Shown: positions 53,273 to 62,036, counted from the first letter of the stretch. The stretch: 64,000 nucleotides of DNA from Bacteroidales bacterium UBA3143 (GCA_002364735.1 DEZB01000035.1:28581-92580), one strand, 5' to 3'. The notes: a model not told the origin generated them from the sequence alone. Numbers and translations are program-made.

Positions 53273-53744
53273 TTTGTTTTGCTCCATATCTTTTTCAAAC
53301 ATTTTGAACGCCTACAAAATGTTGAAAACAGTTGAAACTTGCATTTTCGGTCAACAAAATGTTTTTGAAACAAATTATTTTAGTTTCATTGCTGTGATTC
53401 TGCCATTAATGCCTTAAAAATTCAATTTCCAATGTGGAATTCTCTTTTTATCAGTTGACTCTTCAATTTTCTGCTGTTTTTTTTATTTTCACAGTATCTT
53501 TTCTCAATAAATGTTCAAGAAAACACAATTTAAACGATTTAAACTACTTCCACCGCAGTAGATTGAATTTTCAACAGATGAACGTCTAATCCTCCGTCGT
53601 GGATTTAATTTCCAACTGTTTTTTGACCCATTTTCTATTGAATTTTAAAAAACAACTGGTCGTTATTTTCAAATTGAAATTTGTGTGAGATTGAAGCTGT
53701 AATATTTGATGACTTTACAACCAATTTGCTAAAGTGCACATTAG
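53273..53744 (+). other. 472-bp intergenic region with structured repeat copy B
   Basis: Between converging murF and metallophosphoesterase genes. It is filled mostly by the ~360-bp repeat copy B. No ORF and no obvious simple terminator besides the repeat's own hairpins. Confidence 0.65.
53291..53650. repeat. Structured dispersed repeat, copy B (pairs with 23731-24090)
   Basis: It aligns to copy A over its full length. Hairpins sit at matching positions but with different bases: ACATTTTG (53299-53306) / CAAAATGT (53315-53322), CATTTT (53342-53347) / AAAATG (53356-53361), and a third, imperfect stem with arms CCACCGCAGTAGATT (53550-53564) and AATCCTCCGTCGTGG (53588-53602). The loop block CAGATGAACGTC is shared with copy A. 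Confidence 0.65.
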
Positions 53745-54878
53745 TCATTTGAATGTAACATCCAACACAACTATTTCAGACTTTGTCCCTATTCTATATT
53801 GTGGCCCCGACAAGCCCAATCCCGAACTTACATATACGTTTGTGTCACCTTTCTTTTTATATCCATTAGACACTTCAAACATCAGTCGGGTTAAAATGTT
53901 GAAAGGGAAAACCTGTCCATCGTGTGTATGTCCATATAATGCAATGTCAGCACCATTATTCATCTCTTCATCTAAATCGTTAGGGGTGTGGTTGAGAACA
54001 AAAATGGGTAATTCGGAATTCACATCTTGTTCTACCAGTATCTCTTTAAGGTCTTTGCGTGTTGGTATAATCCAATCTTCACGCCCAACTACATAAAATG
54101 AGCTATCAATTAGTATTGCAGAGTCTCTTATCATTTTAATGCCTGCGTTATCGTTCAACCAATTAATTTTATAGTCTGCTTCATAGCGGTATTCATGATT
54201 GCCTGTACAAGAATATACTCCCAATGGTGCATTTAGTCTGAGGAAATCCTCTTGCATATTCTGCTCAATGATGGGTGACATTTCTGCATCGATTATATCT
54301 CCCACAAATAAAACAATATCGGGATTCTGTTCATTTATTAGATCGACGTAACGAGTAGCATATTGCTTGTTAATTAAGTATCCCAAATGCAGATCACTAA
54401 CTGCAACAATTCGCAAAGTGGAGTGCTCTCCCGCTTCTTTATTGATGTTTACTTCAAGTTTTGTAACCGTGGGATTTCTAAATCGATAGCTCCCCATGTA
54501 CATAACGGCTACAATTGAGACGGTGGTTACCGCAAAGAAAATTGCGCCTGTTATTCGTGGGTTGTCGTTGAGGAACCTTCCCATTAAAGGTTTTCGTCTG
54601 TTAATGTATAGCAATAAATCTATTATTAGCCACAATAGCGTCATGTAGAACAAAAAAACCATCCATGTAGACCCCATTAGCCACAAAAACCTTACAATAT
54701 TATCTGGAAGAATTGGGTGTAAATAGAGTCCAGTTAGGTACAACGCAAATTCAACAATGAAAAACGAAGCGAACACTGCTCGCCATACCCGCTTCTCCTC
54801 CAAAAGTCTCATTCCCTTTAGGAAGATATAAACGTTAAGAGAAAGATGAACAAACAGGGCATAAAAATAGACTGTCAT
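53745..54878 (-). CDS. Membrane-bound calcineurin-like metallophosphoesterase (paralogue 2)
   Basis: 377 residues. Four to five N-terminal hydrophobic helices (to about residue 130) precede a metallophosphoesterase domain: VSDLHLGYL, GDIIDAE, CTGNHEY, HTPND and GHTHDGQVFP, giving all five metal-binding motifs. The arrangement resembles YaeI/YkuE-like phosphodiesterases, some of which act on lipids or cyclic nucleotides, and the substrate is unknown. Last gene of a four-gene minus-strand operon, 10 bp after a similar paralogue. Confidence 0.88.
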   Translation of the reverse strand: MTVYFYALFVHLSLNVYIFLKGMRLLEEKRVWRAVFASFFIVEFALYLTGLYLHPILPDNIVRFLWLMGSTWMVFLFYMTLLWLIIDLLLYINRRKPLMGRFLNDNPRITGAIFFAVTTVSIVAVMYMGSYRFRNPTVTKLEVNINKEAGEHSTLRIVAVSDLHLGYLINKQYATRYVDLINEQNPDIVLFVGDIIDAEMSPIIEQNMQEDFLRLNAPLGVYSCTGNHEYRYEADYKINWLNDNAGIKMIRDSAILIDSSFYVVGREDWIIPTRKDLKEILVEQDVNSELPIFVLNHTPNDLDEEMNNGADIALYGHTHDGQVFPFNILTRLMFEVSNGYKKKGDTNVYVSSGLGLSGPQYRIGTKSEIVVLDVTFK

Positions 54879-54888
54879 AGTTGCTCCT

Positions 54889-56025
54889 TTATTTTTGTTT
54901 GTGTATTAAGTCAAATACTACATATTCTGATTGTGTTCCAATACGGAACTTGCCACCCCAAATACCCAACCCTGATGAAACATATATCGAAGTTAATCCC
55001 TTTTTAATCATTCCGTGTGGGTTTTCGAACATGGACTCTGCAATCAACGAAAAAGGGAAAACTTGTCCGTTGTGTGTATGTCCCGAAAATTGAAGGTCAA
55101 TTTTTGCCTCTTCTGCCTCATTTAAATTGGAAGGCTGATGATCTAACAATAGTTTAAATTGACGTTCATCTACTCTATTAATAACACGGTTCAATGGCTT
55201 TCGGTTCTTATTAGATACATCGTCTCGTCCAATCAATGTAATATAGTCCGTAACATTTAAGATAGTATCCTTTAACACAGTAATATCTGATGCTTCATGA
55301 AATCGCATGCTCTCTTGTTTCCCCGATATATATTCATGATTTCCCAAACATGCATACACACCCATTGGTGCATCTATGTTTTTGAGAATCTTGTCTAAAC
55401 CCATTTTAAAAACAACATCGGTGTTATTGTCAATTAAATCGCCACCAATAACCACTATGTCTGGTTTTTCGCTATTGATAATCTCAACCCATTCTTTTAA
55501 CTCTTCGGCTCCAATTGTGTAGCCCAAATGTAAATCGCTAATGCCCACTACCCTTATTTGTTCCTTTTCTGAGGTCAACTTGGAGGTCTCAATGTTATGA
55601 TGCACCCTTCTTTTCTTGTGGTAATTGATGTTGCCAATAAATAGCAAGATAACCACTGCACCAATTACGGTGAAAAAAGATTTATAATTATGGTGCGTCC
55701 AAGTTTGCACCAAATCCTTATCCATGAATTGGAAAAAGTTATTGGACAGTTTTAATAAATCGATAATAACGAACAGTAAGAAAAAGTAGCCAAAAGCTAT
55801 TATCCAAGCTGTACCAATGCGATATAACAGTCCACCTACAGTAAATGACAAGCTTTCATAAAGTGGGAAAAAGACAAACAAAGAACCAGCACATATTGTG
55901 AAGATTATTATAAAAGCGATGCGTACAATTGTATTTTCAGGGATTAATTGATAAAGCCTTAATGCAACATAATAATTTGCAGTTAAGAAAATAAGTAGTG
56001 CAGAGATAAAAAAAACAACTTTCAT
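54889..56025 (-). CDS. Membrane-bound calcineurin-like metallophosphoesterase (paralogue 1)
   Basis: 378 residues, the same layout as the next gene: N-terminal hydrophobic helices to about residue 135, then GISDLHLGYTIG, GGDLIDNN, CLGNHEY, DHQPSN and SGHTHNGQVFP. The two proteins share most motifs and the C-terminal YVSSGLG, so they are a tandem duplication that has since diverged. Their soluble domain probably faces the periplasm. It follows the lysO-like genes by 21 bp, in the same operon. Confidence 0.88.
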   Translation of the reverse strand: MKVVFFISALLIFLTANYYVALRLYQLIPENTIVRIAFIIIFTICAGSLFVFFPLYESLSFTVGGLLYRIGTAWIIAFGYFFLLFVIIDLLKLSNNFFQFMDKDLVQTWTHHNYKSFFTVIGAVVILLFIGNINYHKKRRVHHNIETSKLTSEKEQIRVVGISDLHLGYTIGAEELKEWVEIINSEKPDIVVIGGDLIDNNTDVVFKMGLDKILKNIDAPMGVYACLGNHEYISGKQESMRFHEASDITVLKDTILNVTDYITLIGRDDVSNKNRKPLNRVINRVDERQFKLLLDHQPSNLNEAEEAKIDLQFSGHTHNGQVFPFSLIAESMFENPHGMIKKGLTSIYVSSGLGIWGGKFRIGTQSEYVVFDLIHKQK

Positions 56026-56046
56026 TGATTATATATTAGTGATAAA

Positions 56047-56649
56047 TTAAAAACTCAAAAAGAAACTCACCCAAATAGGGACAGAAAAATCTATGATAAT
56101 GCCATGAAACAAAGCAACAATTACAAAGTCCGAACCAGCATATTTACTAATAATGGGCAGCGTTGTGTCCATTGTGGTGGCACCACCTCCACATATGGGA
56201 GCTAATTTGCCAAAATACTTCACCATCCAAGGCGCAAGGAGTAAAACAAAAAACTCTCGTATAATGTTTGCCAACAAGGCAATGGTTCCAAGTTCTGCAC
56301 CCCTATACTCTGTTATGAGAATACTCGAAAGAGAATAGTAGGCAAAACCCGCCCCTACACTTAAACAATCTGTTATGCTTCGCTCTTTTAGCAAGAAACT
56401 TATAGCAATTGCTCCCACAAACGTGCCAACGGTGGTTGCAATGGGCACTAACATTATTTTGAATCCTACCGATCTGGCTACTTTCAATATGTTTTTGCTC
56501 CCTCCAATTTGTATACCCACAAAAAAAAGAAGTAGGTATAGAATCCATTTCGAAATATCATTTTCGATAAAATAGAGGGGCATAAAACCTGGAATAGCCA
56601 ATAGCACACCCAGAGCAAACACGGCTAAATAGATGAGTGATTGCTTCAT
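56047..56649 (-). CDS. LysO-type (DUF340) exporter, C-terminal part as separate gene
   Basis: 200 residues, mostly hydrophobic helices. It starts with a ~20-residue helix, then FFVGIQIGGS, GAGFAYYSLSSILITEYRGAELGTIALLANIIREFF and ICGGGATTMDTTLPII, all characteristic of the large half of LysO (YbjE), the E. coli lysine exporter. In E. coli one ~300-residue chain contains both halves, but here the N-terminal ~93 residues are a separate gene overlapping by 4 bp. Substrate (lysine or its analogues) is inferred from the family. Confidence 0.85.
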   Translation of the reverse strand: MKQSLIYLAVFALGVLLAIPGFMPLYFIENDISKWILYLLLFFVGIQIGGSKNILKVARSVGFKIMLVPIATTVGTFVGAIAISFLLKERSITDCLSVGAGFAYYSLSSILITEYRGAELGTIALLANIIREFFVLLLAPWMVKYFGKLAPICGGGATTMDTTLPIISKYAGSDFVIVALFHGIIIDFSVPIWVSFFLSF

Positions 56650-56927
56650 GAGTTGGTGTTTTTGTTTTTGAAAAACCTATTGTACACAAACCATGCACAC
56701 AACAAACTTCCAATGGTGCTGGCAGTAGCTATGGCAAACGCATCCACGCCTATATTAGCAAAGCTATTAACGATTTCTTTGTTTGCACCAACTGACACGC
56801 CAAGAAAGAACAGTAATAAAACAATAATAACACTTATAACTGAACTTACGTGCCTAATATGCGTTGATTTACGCGTGAGATATCCAACAAATACGCCAGC
56901 TAAGATGAAAGAAAAAATAGATATCAT
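56646..56927 (-). CDS. LysO-type exporter, N-terminal part as separate gene
   Basis: 93 residues from the ATG at 56927 (a longer frame to 56963 lacks a helix and is less likely). Three hydrophobic helices: ISIFSFILAGVFVGYL, VISVIIVLLLFFLGVSVGA and IATASTIGSLLCAWFVY. This equals the first third of LysO. Its stop overlaps the next start (ATGA), so both halves are made together and presumably assemble. First gene of the operon, with a TATTTTTG box upstream. Confidence 0.78.
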   Translation of the reverse strand: MISIFSFILAGVFVGYLTRKSTHIRHVSSVISVIIVLLLFFLGVSVGANKEIVNSFANIGVDAFAIATASTIGSLLCAWFVYNRFFKNKNTNS

Positions 56928-56985
56928 AATAAACAATTGGTGACGGTAATAGAGTGCATACAAAAAAATGAGCTTAAAGCTCTGA

Positions 56986-56993
56986 CAAAAATA
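56986..56993 (-). promoter_or_regulatory. -7 box of the lysO/metallophosphoesterase operon
   Basis: Minus-strand TATTTTTG, about 59 bp before the ATG at 56927. No -33 match seen. Confidence 0.4.
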
Positions 56994-57034
56994 ATGAATT
57001 ATTCCGTATGTTAAGGATGTTCACTCCCTCTTTC

Positions 57035-57063
57035 ATTAATCATATGCTTTTCATATGATTAAT
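57035..57063. promoter_or_regulatory. Perfect 12-bp inverted repeat between divergent operons
   Basis: ATTAATCATATG (57035-57046) and CATATGATTAAT (57052-57063) flank a 5-bp spacer. It lies between the lysO-type operon (minus) and the TonB-type receptor (plus), about 40 bp beyond the -7 box of the former. No gene ends here, so an operator is more likely than a terminator. Confidence 0.4.
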
Positions 57064-57142
57064 AACACCTATAATGACACCGAATACTTCTAATAAAATA
57101 TAAAAGTAACGACTTCGATTCTCTAGAATTCTTCTTTCTGAT

Positions 57143-57150
57143 TACCTTTA
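57143..57150 (+). promoter_or_regulatory. Near-consensus -7 box of the barrel receptor
   Basis: TACCTTTA, one base off TAnnTTTG. It leaves 20-odd nt to the ATG at 57177 but almost none to the ATG at 57165, which supports the later start. Confidence 0.3.
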
Positions 57151-57176
57151 ACGCTAAATTTTTAATGAATATAAAT

Positions 57177-59627
57177 ATGAAAAAATACTTACTGTCATTT
57201 TTGCTCCTCTTGTTGTCAATCTCTTTTCTGCAGTCACAAGATGTAGTAGTAAAAGGACAGCTAATGGGAGAAGAAGCCAATGAGTTTCTTCCATATGCAA
57301 CAATATCAGTGTCTAACGATGCTAATCAAAAAAATGCAGTGAAAAAATTTGCTACAGATGATAAAGGTTATTTTTCATCTAAATTGAAACCAGGAAATTA
57401 TTTTCTTGCTTTTCAATATGTAGGCAAGAAAACACTTGTTCGTGAAGTAAACATATCAGCTGAAAAGAAAGAAGTTGATCTTGGTAAAATAGTGGTTGAA
57501 GAATCGTCCACCCAATTAGATGAAGTGAGTGTAGTTGCGCAAACGCCTTTGGTTAAAGTGGAGATTGATAAGCTTACTTACAATTTGAAAGACGACCCCG
57601 AGTCAGCTACTTCTAACCTGTTGGATATGCTTCGAAAAGTTCCACTCATTACGGTGGATGCCGATGACAATGTGCAACTAAAAGGTGGTTCTAACTTCAA
57701 GATATATCTGAATGGTAAACCATCAAATATGTTGGCCAGCAACCCAACACAAGTGCTGAAAAGTATGCCCGCCAATAGCATAAAGGACGTTGAGGTAATA
57801 ACTGATCCGGGTGCTAAATATGATGCCGAAGGTGTGGGTGGCATTATCAATATTATAACAGACAAGCGTGTTGACGACGGCTATGTTGGCTCAGTTGGTG
57901 CGGGAGTAGATTCACGCGGTGGATATAACGGTAACGGATATATCACGCTTAAATATGGCAAGTTTGGTTTCACAGGCAATCTGAATCACTATAAATACAA
58001 ATCCCCCGAAAGTGAATCTGCTTTTTTGCGACGTGATACTTCTGGCGAAAGAGAAACTACTTTATCACAAAATGGCTTATCGGGCAGCGAAGGAAGTGGT
58101 AACAATATGAGTGGAATGGTAAGTTACGAGATGGATTCACTCAATCTGTTTAGTATTTCGCTCAATGGTTATCAAGGAAAAGGCACTAATACAACTAATA
58201 CAGATGTTAATTCAATTGGCCGCTTTGCTTACGATTACGACAGAATATCTGAAAGCACCAATGAATATGGATCGATTGATTTCTCTGCCGACTACCAGCG
58301 TTCGTTTAAGAAAAAAGGAGAATTGCTTACTGTTTCTTACCGCTTTGGTAGCAGTCCCAACAATAGTGATGGAACAACTAACACGCTGAACGTTACTGGA
58401 ACTCCAATTTTAAGACTTCAAGATTACTTCATGAGAAACCACAATGAAGCAGACGGTAAGGAGCACACTGGACAAATAGATTATGTGAATCCTATAACAG
58501 AAAATCACAGTATTGAGGCTGGTTTAAAATATATTTATAGAGATAACTCCAGCATTGGTAATAATATGTATTTAGATACCACGAAAAACGAGTGGTTACC
58601 AGATGTAGCACGTAAAAACGATATTCAACACGATCAATACATTGCATCTGGATATGCCAGCTATGGATTCAAAAAAGACAAGTTTGGAATGAAAGCTGGT
58701 ATTCGTGCAGAGCAAACTAATCAAGAAATCAACTTTATTAGTCAGAATAGTCCCATTGTAAAAACAGATTTTTTCGATGTGGTTCCTTCACTGGCTTTGT
58801 CCTATCAAATGAGTATGACGCAGACCTTTCGACTTGGTTACAACATGCGAGTGTATAGACCAGGTATTTGGTACCTTAATCCATACATTAACAATATCGA
58901 TCCACTCAATATTAGTTATGGTAACCCAAACTTAGAGGCTGAAAAAAATCATAATATATCAGCTAATTACGGATCGTTTTCTCAAAAACTCAACCTCAAT
59001 GCCAGCCTTAACTATTCGGTTACAAATAATTCGATTCAATCGTTTCAATTTGTTGATGATGGTGTAAACAACAACACTTATGGCAACATTGGCAAAAGTC
59101 AATCTATCGGTTTGAACGCTTACGTTAGATGGGCTCCCGTTAAAGAATTAAGTGTTTTTATAAACGGAAATGCTGGTTATACGGACATCAAAAGCAACCA
59201 AGATGAAACCCTCAGAAATAGCGGCTTCTCCTATCGTGCATTTTCTGGAATTACGTATACATTCCCTTACGATTTACGTCTGTCTGTCAATGGTGGATAT
59301 TTTGGTAATCGCATCATGCTTCAAACCGAAATGGATCCCTTCTATTTTATGTCATTTGGAATATCAAAAAGCTTCCTAAACAAAAAGCTTGATGTAGCCA
59401 TTCGTGGGAGTAACCCATTTCAAAAGTACATGGACCATCAATCATACACCACGGGCGTCAATTTCAGTCAAGAAAGTCTGTTCAGACGTCCAGCCCGCTC
59501 TATTAGCCTAAATGTGACTTTCCGCTTTGGTGATCTAAAATCGAGTATAAAGAAAGTTCAAAGAGGTATTAGCAACGAAGACGTGAAGACGGGTGGAGGT
59601 GAAACGCAACCAACAGAAGGTATGTAA
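57177..59627 (+). CDS. TonB-dependent receptor-like outer-membrane beta-barrel protein (OMP_b-brl_3 type)
   Basis: 816 residues from the ATG at 57177 (ATG 57165 adds four residues). The signal peptide ends at SFLQSQ. A carboxypeptidase-regulatory-like domain follows (VVKGQLMGEEANEFLPYATISV), then a plug (LDEVSVVAQTPLVKVEIDKL, LRKVPLITVDADD, GGSNFKIYLNGKPS, VEVITDPGAKYDAEGVGGIINI), then a barrel of about 600 residues ending in RSISLNVTFRFGD with a poorly conserved tail. There is no SusD next to it, so it belongs to the smaller SusD-independent receptors. The ligand (metal complex, peptide or other) is unknown. Confidence 0.88.
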   Translation: MKKYLLSFLLLLLSISFLQSQDVVVKGQLMGEEANEFLPYATISVSNDANQKNAVKKFATDDKGYFSSKLKPGNYFLAFQYVGKKTLVREVNISAEKKEVDLGKIVVEESSTQLDEVSVVAQTPLVKVEIDKLTYNLKDDPESATSNLLDMLRKVPLITVDADDNVQLKGGSNFKIYLNGKPSNMLASNPTQVLKSMPANSIKDVEVITDPGAKYDAEGVGGIINIITDKRVDDGYVGSVGAGVDSRGGYNGNGYITLKYGKFGFTGNLNHYKYKSPESESAFLRRDTSGERETTLSQNGLSGSEGSGNNMSGMVSYEMDSLNLFSISLNGYQGKGTNTTNTDVNSIGRFAYDYDRISESTNEYGSIDFSADYQRSFKKKGELLTVSYRFGSSPNNSDGTTNTLNVTGTPILRLQDYFMRNHNEADGKEHTGQIDYVNPITENHSIEAGLKYIYRDNSSIGNNMYLDTTKNEWLPDVARKNDIQHDQYIASGYASYGFKKDKFGMKAGIRAEQTNQEINFISQNSPIVKTDFFDVVPSLALSYQMSMTQTFRLGYNMRVYRPGIWYLNPYINNIDPLNISYGNPNLEAEKNHNISANYGSFSQKLNLNASLNYSVTNNSIQSFQFVDDGVNNNTYGNIGKSQSIGLNAYVRWAPVKELSVFINGNAGYTDIKSNQDETLRNSGFSYRAFSGITYTFPYDLRLSVNGGYFGNRIMLQTEMDPFYFMSFGISKSFLNKKLDVAIRGSNPFQKYMDHQSYTTGVNFSQESLFRRPARSISLNVTFRFGDLKSSIKKVQRGISNEDVKTGGGETQPTEGM

Positions 59628-59663
59628 TAAAAAAAAGATTGTTGATTTTTCAAAGCAACATAG

Positions 59664-59711
59664 GAATGCGATAGAAGTTTTATATCAATTAAAACTTCTA
59701 TCGCATTTCTT
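59664..59711 (+). terminator. Strong terminator after the barrel receptor
   Basis: AATGCGATAGAAGTTTTA (59665-59682) and its exact complement (59690-59707) form an 18-bp perfect stem with a 7-nt loop, followed by a T-rich stretch. Confidence 0.82.
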
Positions 59712-59824
59712 TTGTCAAATATTTTCATGTTAATTCTTCATTTTCATGCTTGTTGTTTCAGTAAAATCGTTATTTTCGTATCTATTGACAAACTTTTCAA
59801 ATAAACAATCTAAATCTATCTGGT

Positions 59825-61207
59825 ATGCAAAAGGAAAATAACACGATGTCAAGACGACAATTTTTAGCAGTTTCAGGAGCCATAGCAGGATCAACCATCA
59901 TTGATCCAAAATCGCAAGCTTATGCAGCTACATCTCCTACTTTAAAAACTAATAATGCGAAACAAAAAATTGCATTGGTAGGAACAGGAATTAGAGGTAT
60001 TTCTACATGGGGAAGAGATGTAATTAGAGATTATTCAGATCATGTTGATTTTGTAGGATTGTGTGACAATAATCCAGGTCGATTAGAAATGGGTAAGAAT
60101 TATATAGGTGCTTCGTGTCCTACTTACGCAGATTTTGATGCAATGATGAAGGAAACCAAACCCGACTCATTGATAGTTACCACTGTAGATAATACGCATG
60201 ACTACTTTATAAAGCGAGGAATGGAGTTGGGGGCAAACATTATTTGCGAAAAACCGATGGCAATAGATGAAACGAAAATTCAAACAATTATAGATGCTGA
60301 AAAAAGAACAGGCAAGAGTTGTCGTGTAACTTTCAACTATCGTTACTCTCCGCATCGTGCTAAAATGTGGGAAATACTTCGTTCGGGCGAGATAGGAGAC
60401 TTAACCTCAATTGATTTCCATTGGTATTTGGATACATCTCACGGCGCCAGTTATTTTAGAAGATGGCACAGACTTGTTGAAAAAGGTGGCTCACTGTGGG
60501 TTCACAAAGCAAGTCATCATTTCGATTTGTTGAATTGGTGGATAGAGAGTGATCCAGAAAGTGTATATGCATTAGGCGATTTGGAATTTTATGGAAAGAA
60601 TGGACCTTTCCGGGCTGAAAACTGTCGTAACTGTCCACATACAAAACAGTGCGATTTCTATTGGGATATCATGAAAAACGATACGTATAAAAAACTGTAT
60701 GTTGATAATGAAAAGTACGATGGATACCTTCGTGATGGCTGTGTGTTCAGAAACGATGTCAACATTTTCGATAAAATGGCTGCAACCATTAAGTATATGA
60801 ATGGTGTTCAGGTTTCTTATTCTCTCACAGCTTATTCTCCTTACGAGGGATATCGCATAGCGTTTAATGGAACAAAAGGAAGGATGGATGCTTGGGTTCA
60901 AGAATCTAATCCCACTACTGATGGGAATTATGATGAGATTGTTGTGGCTAAAAACTTTGGTAAACGTCAGTACATACAAATACCTCATGCAAGTGGGCAT
61001 GGTGGTGGTGATAAATTGTTGAGAGATCAAATATTTATACCAAATACAGCCGACCCGCTTAAACAAACTGCAGGTGTTAGAGATGGATCATTGGCATGTC
61101 TCGTTGGCATTGCAGCTCGTAAAAGTATTGCTTCAAAAGAGCCAGTTATGATAAAAGACCTCACTACAATTGTTCCTCAGACAGAGAAAGTATATAGTAG
61201 AATATAG
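59825..61207 (+). CDS. Tat-exported Gfo/Idh/MocA-family oxidoreductase
   Basis: 460 residues; if translation begins at the second Met (59846) it is 453. The twin-arginine signal is SRRQFLAVSG followed by a hydrophobic stretch, so it is exported folded, with its NAD(P) cofactor. The Rossmann part is VGTGIRGISTWGRDV (52-66), CDNNPGRLEMG and the EKPMAID catalytic-loop Lys (143). A second domain has the WVHKASHHFDLLNWW His motif. C267-x2-C270-x5-C276 and C306 form an unusual cysteine cluster that could bind metal. Such exported family members oxidise or hydrolyse sugars (for example GH109). The substrate is unknown. Confidence 0.88.
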   Translation: MQKENNTMSRRQFLAVSGAIAGSTIIDPKSQAYAATSPTLKTNNAKQKIALVGTGIRGISTWGRDVIRDYSDHVDFVGLCDNNPGRLEMGKNYIGASCPTYADFDAMMKETKPDSLIVTTVDNTHDYFIKRGMELGANIICEKPMAIDETKIQTIIDAEKRTGKSCRVTFNYRYSPHRAKMWEILRSGEIGDLTSIDFHWYLDTSHGASYFRRWHRLVEKGGSLWVHKASHHFDLLNWWIESDPESVYALGDLEFYGKNGPFRAENCRNCPHTKQCDFYWDIMKNDTYKKLYVDNEKYDGYLRDGCVFRNDVNIFDKMAATIKYMNGVQVSYSLTAYSPYEGYRIAFNGTKGRMDAWVQESNPTTDGNYDEIVVAKNFGKRQYIQIPHASGHGGGDKLLRDQIFIPNTADPLKQTAGVRDGSLACLVGIAARKSIASKEPVMIKDLTTIVPQTEKVYSRI

Positions 61208-61220
61208 CTTAATGCAATAG

Positions 61221-61274
61221 AATGACTAACTTTGTTGCTTCAGAACTTTGAACCGTTCAAGTCAGTTAGTCATT
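61221..61274 (+). terminator. Hairpin between the oxidoreductase gene and trmD, overlapping the trmD promoter
   Basis: AATGACTAAC (61221-61230) pairs perfectly with GTTAGTCATT (61265-61274). An inner TTGAA-CCG-TTCAA hairpin lies between (about 61248-61260), and a TTTTATT tract follows. The trmD -7 box TAACTTTG (61227-61234) lies partly in the left arm. Confidence 0.55.
61227..61234 (+). promoter_or_regulatory. -7 box of trmD
   Basis: TAACTTTG, matching TAnnTTTG, about 58 bp before the ATG at 61292. Confidence 0.4.
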
Positions 61275-61291
61275 TTATTCATCAACCTACT

Positions 61292-61972
61292 ATGCGAATT
61301 GATATTCTTACCGTTTTACCCGAAATGATTGATGGAGCTATCAATTGCTCCATACTCAAACGCGCCCAAGACAAAGGACTTGTAGAGTTTGGGTTGCACA
61401 ATCTGCGTGATTATGGTATAGGTAAACATCGTAGGGTGGATGATTATCCGTTTGGTGGTGAAGCTGGCATGGTGATGCAGATAGAGCCAATAGACAATGC
61501 CATAACTCACTTGAAATCGCAACGACAATACGATGAGGTTATTTTTACATCGCCAGATGGAGAAAAGTTCACACAAGGCATCGCCAATGAATTGTCTCTC
61601 AAGCAAAATATTATTATACTTTGTGGGCATTATAAAGGAATCGATTTCCGAATACGTGAACATCTGATTACGCGCGAAATATCCATAGGCGATTTTGTAT
61701 TGACTGGTGGTGAGTTGGCAGCAGCCATGATTGCCGATGCAGTGGTGCGTGTCATCCCCGGAGTCATTGGCGATGAGCAGTCTGCTTTGTCCGATTCGTT
61801 TCAAGACAATCTGTTGGCTCCCCCTGTCTACTCACGTCCTGCTGAGTATAAAGGCTGGAAAGTTCCCGAAATTCTTTTGTCGGGACACGAACGAAAAATT
61901 CATGAGTGGCGTATGGAGCAATCTATTAGTAGAACAAAGAAGTTGAGACCTGATTTATTGAAGGATATTTAA
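61292..61972 (+). CDS. trmD: tRNA (guanine37-N1)-methyltransferase
   Basis: 226 residues from the ATG at 61292. A TTG at 61232 extends the frame by 20 residues but lies inside the promoter/hairpin, and the conserved N-terminus MRIDILTVLPEMIDG begins at the ATG. TrmD methylates G37 of tRNAs with S-adenosylmethionine, preventing frameshifts. The knotted SPOUT fold is seen in YPFGGEAGMVMQIEPI, ILCGHYKGIDFRI and IGDFVLTGGELAAAMIADAV. It stands alone here rather than in the usual rpsP-rimM-trmD-rplS operon, as is common in Bacteroidota. Confidence 0.96.
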   Translation: MRIDILTVLPEMIDGAINCSILKRAQDKGLVEFGLHNLRDYGIGKHRRVDDYPFGGEAGMVMQIEPIDNAITHLKSQRQYDEVIFTSPDGEKFTQGIANELSLKQNIIILCGHYKGIDFRIREHLITREISIGDFVLTGGELAAAMIADAVVRVIPGVIGDEQSALSDSFQDNLLAPPVYSRPAEYKGWKVPEILLSGHERKIHEWRMEQSISRTKKLRPDLLKDI

Positions 61973-62036
61973 AAAAAGATGATTGTTCTTGTGTTGTGGT
62001 GCTTTACTTCAACTACAAACCTAAGCGATTAGAGCC

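Noticed and set aside
53745..56025. Frameshifted duplicate or pseudogene among the two metallophosphoesterases
   Set aside because: Both reading frames are full length with all five metal motifs, so both are probably functional.
61232..61291. TTG-started extension of trmD
   Set aside because: It runs through the promoter and hairpin, and TrmD proteins begin at the MRIDILT motif.
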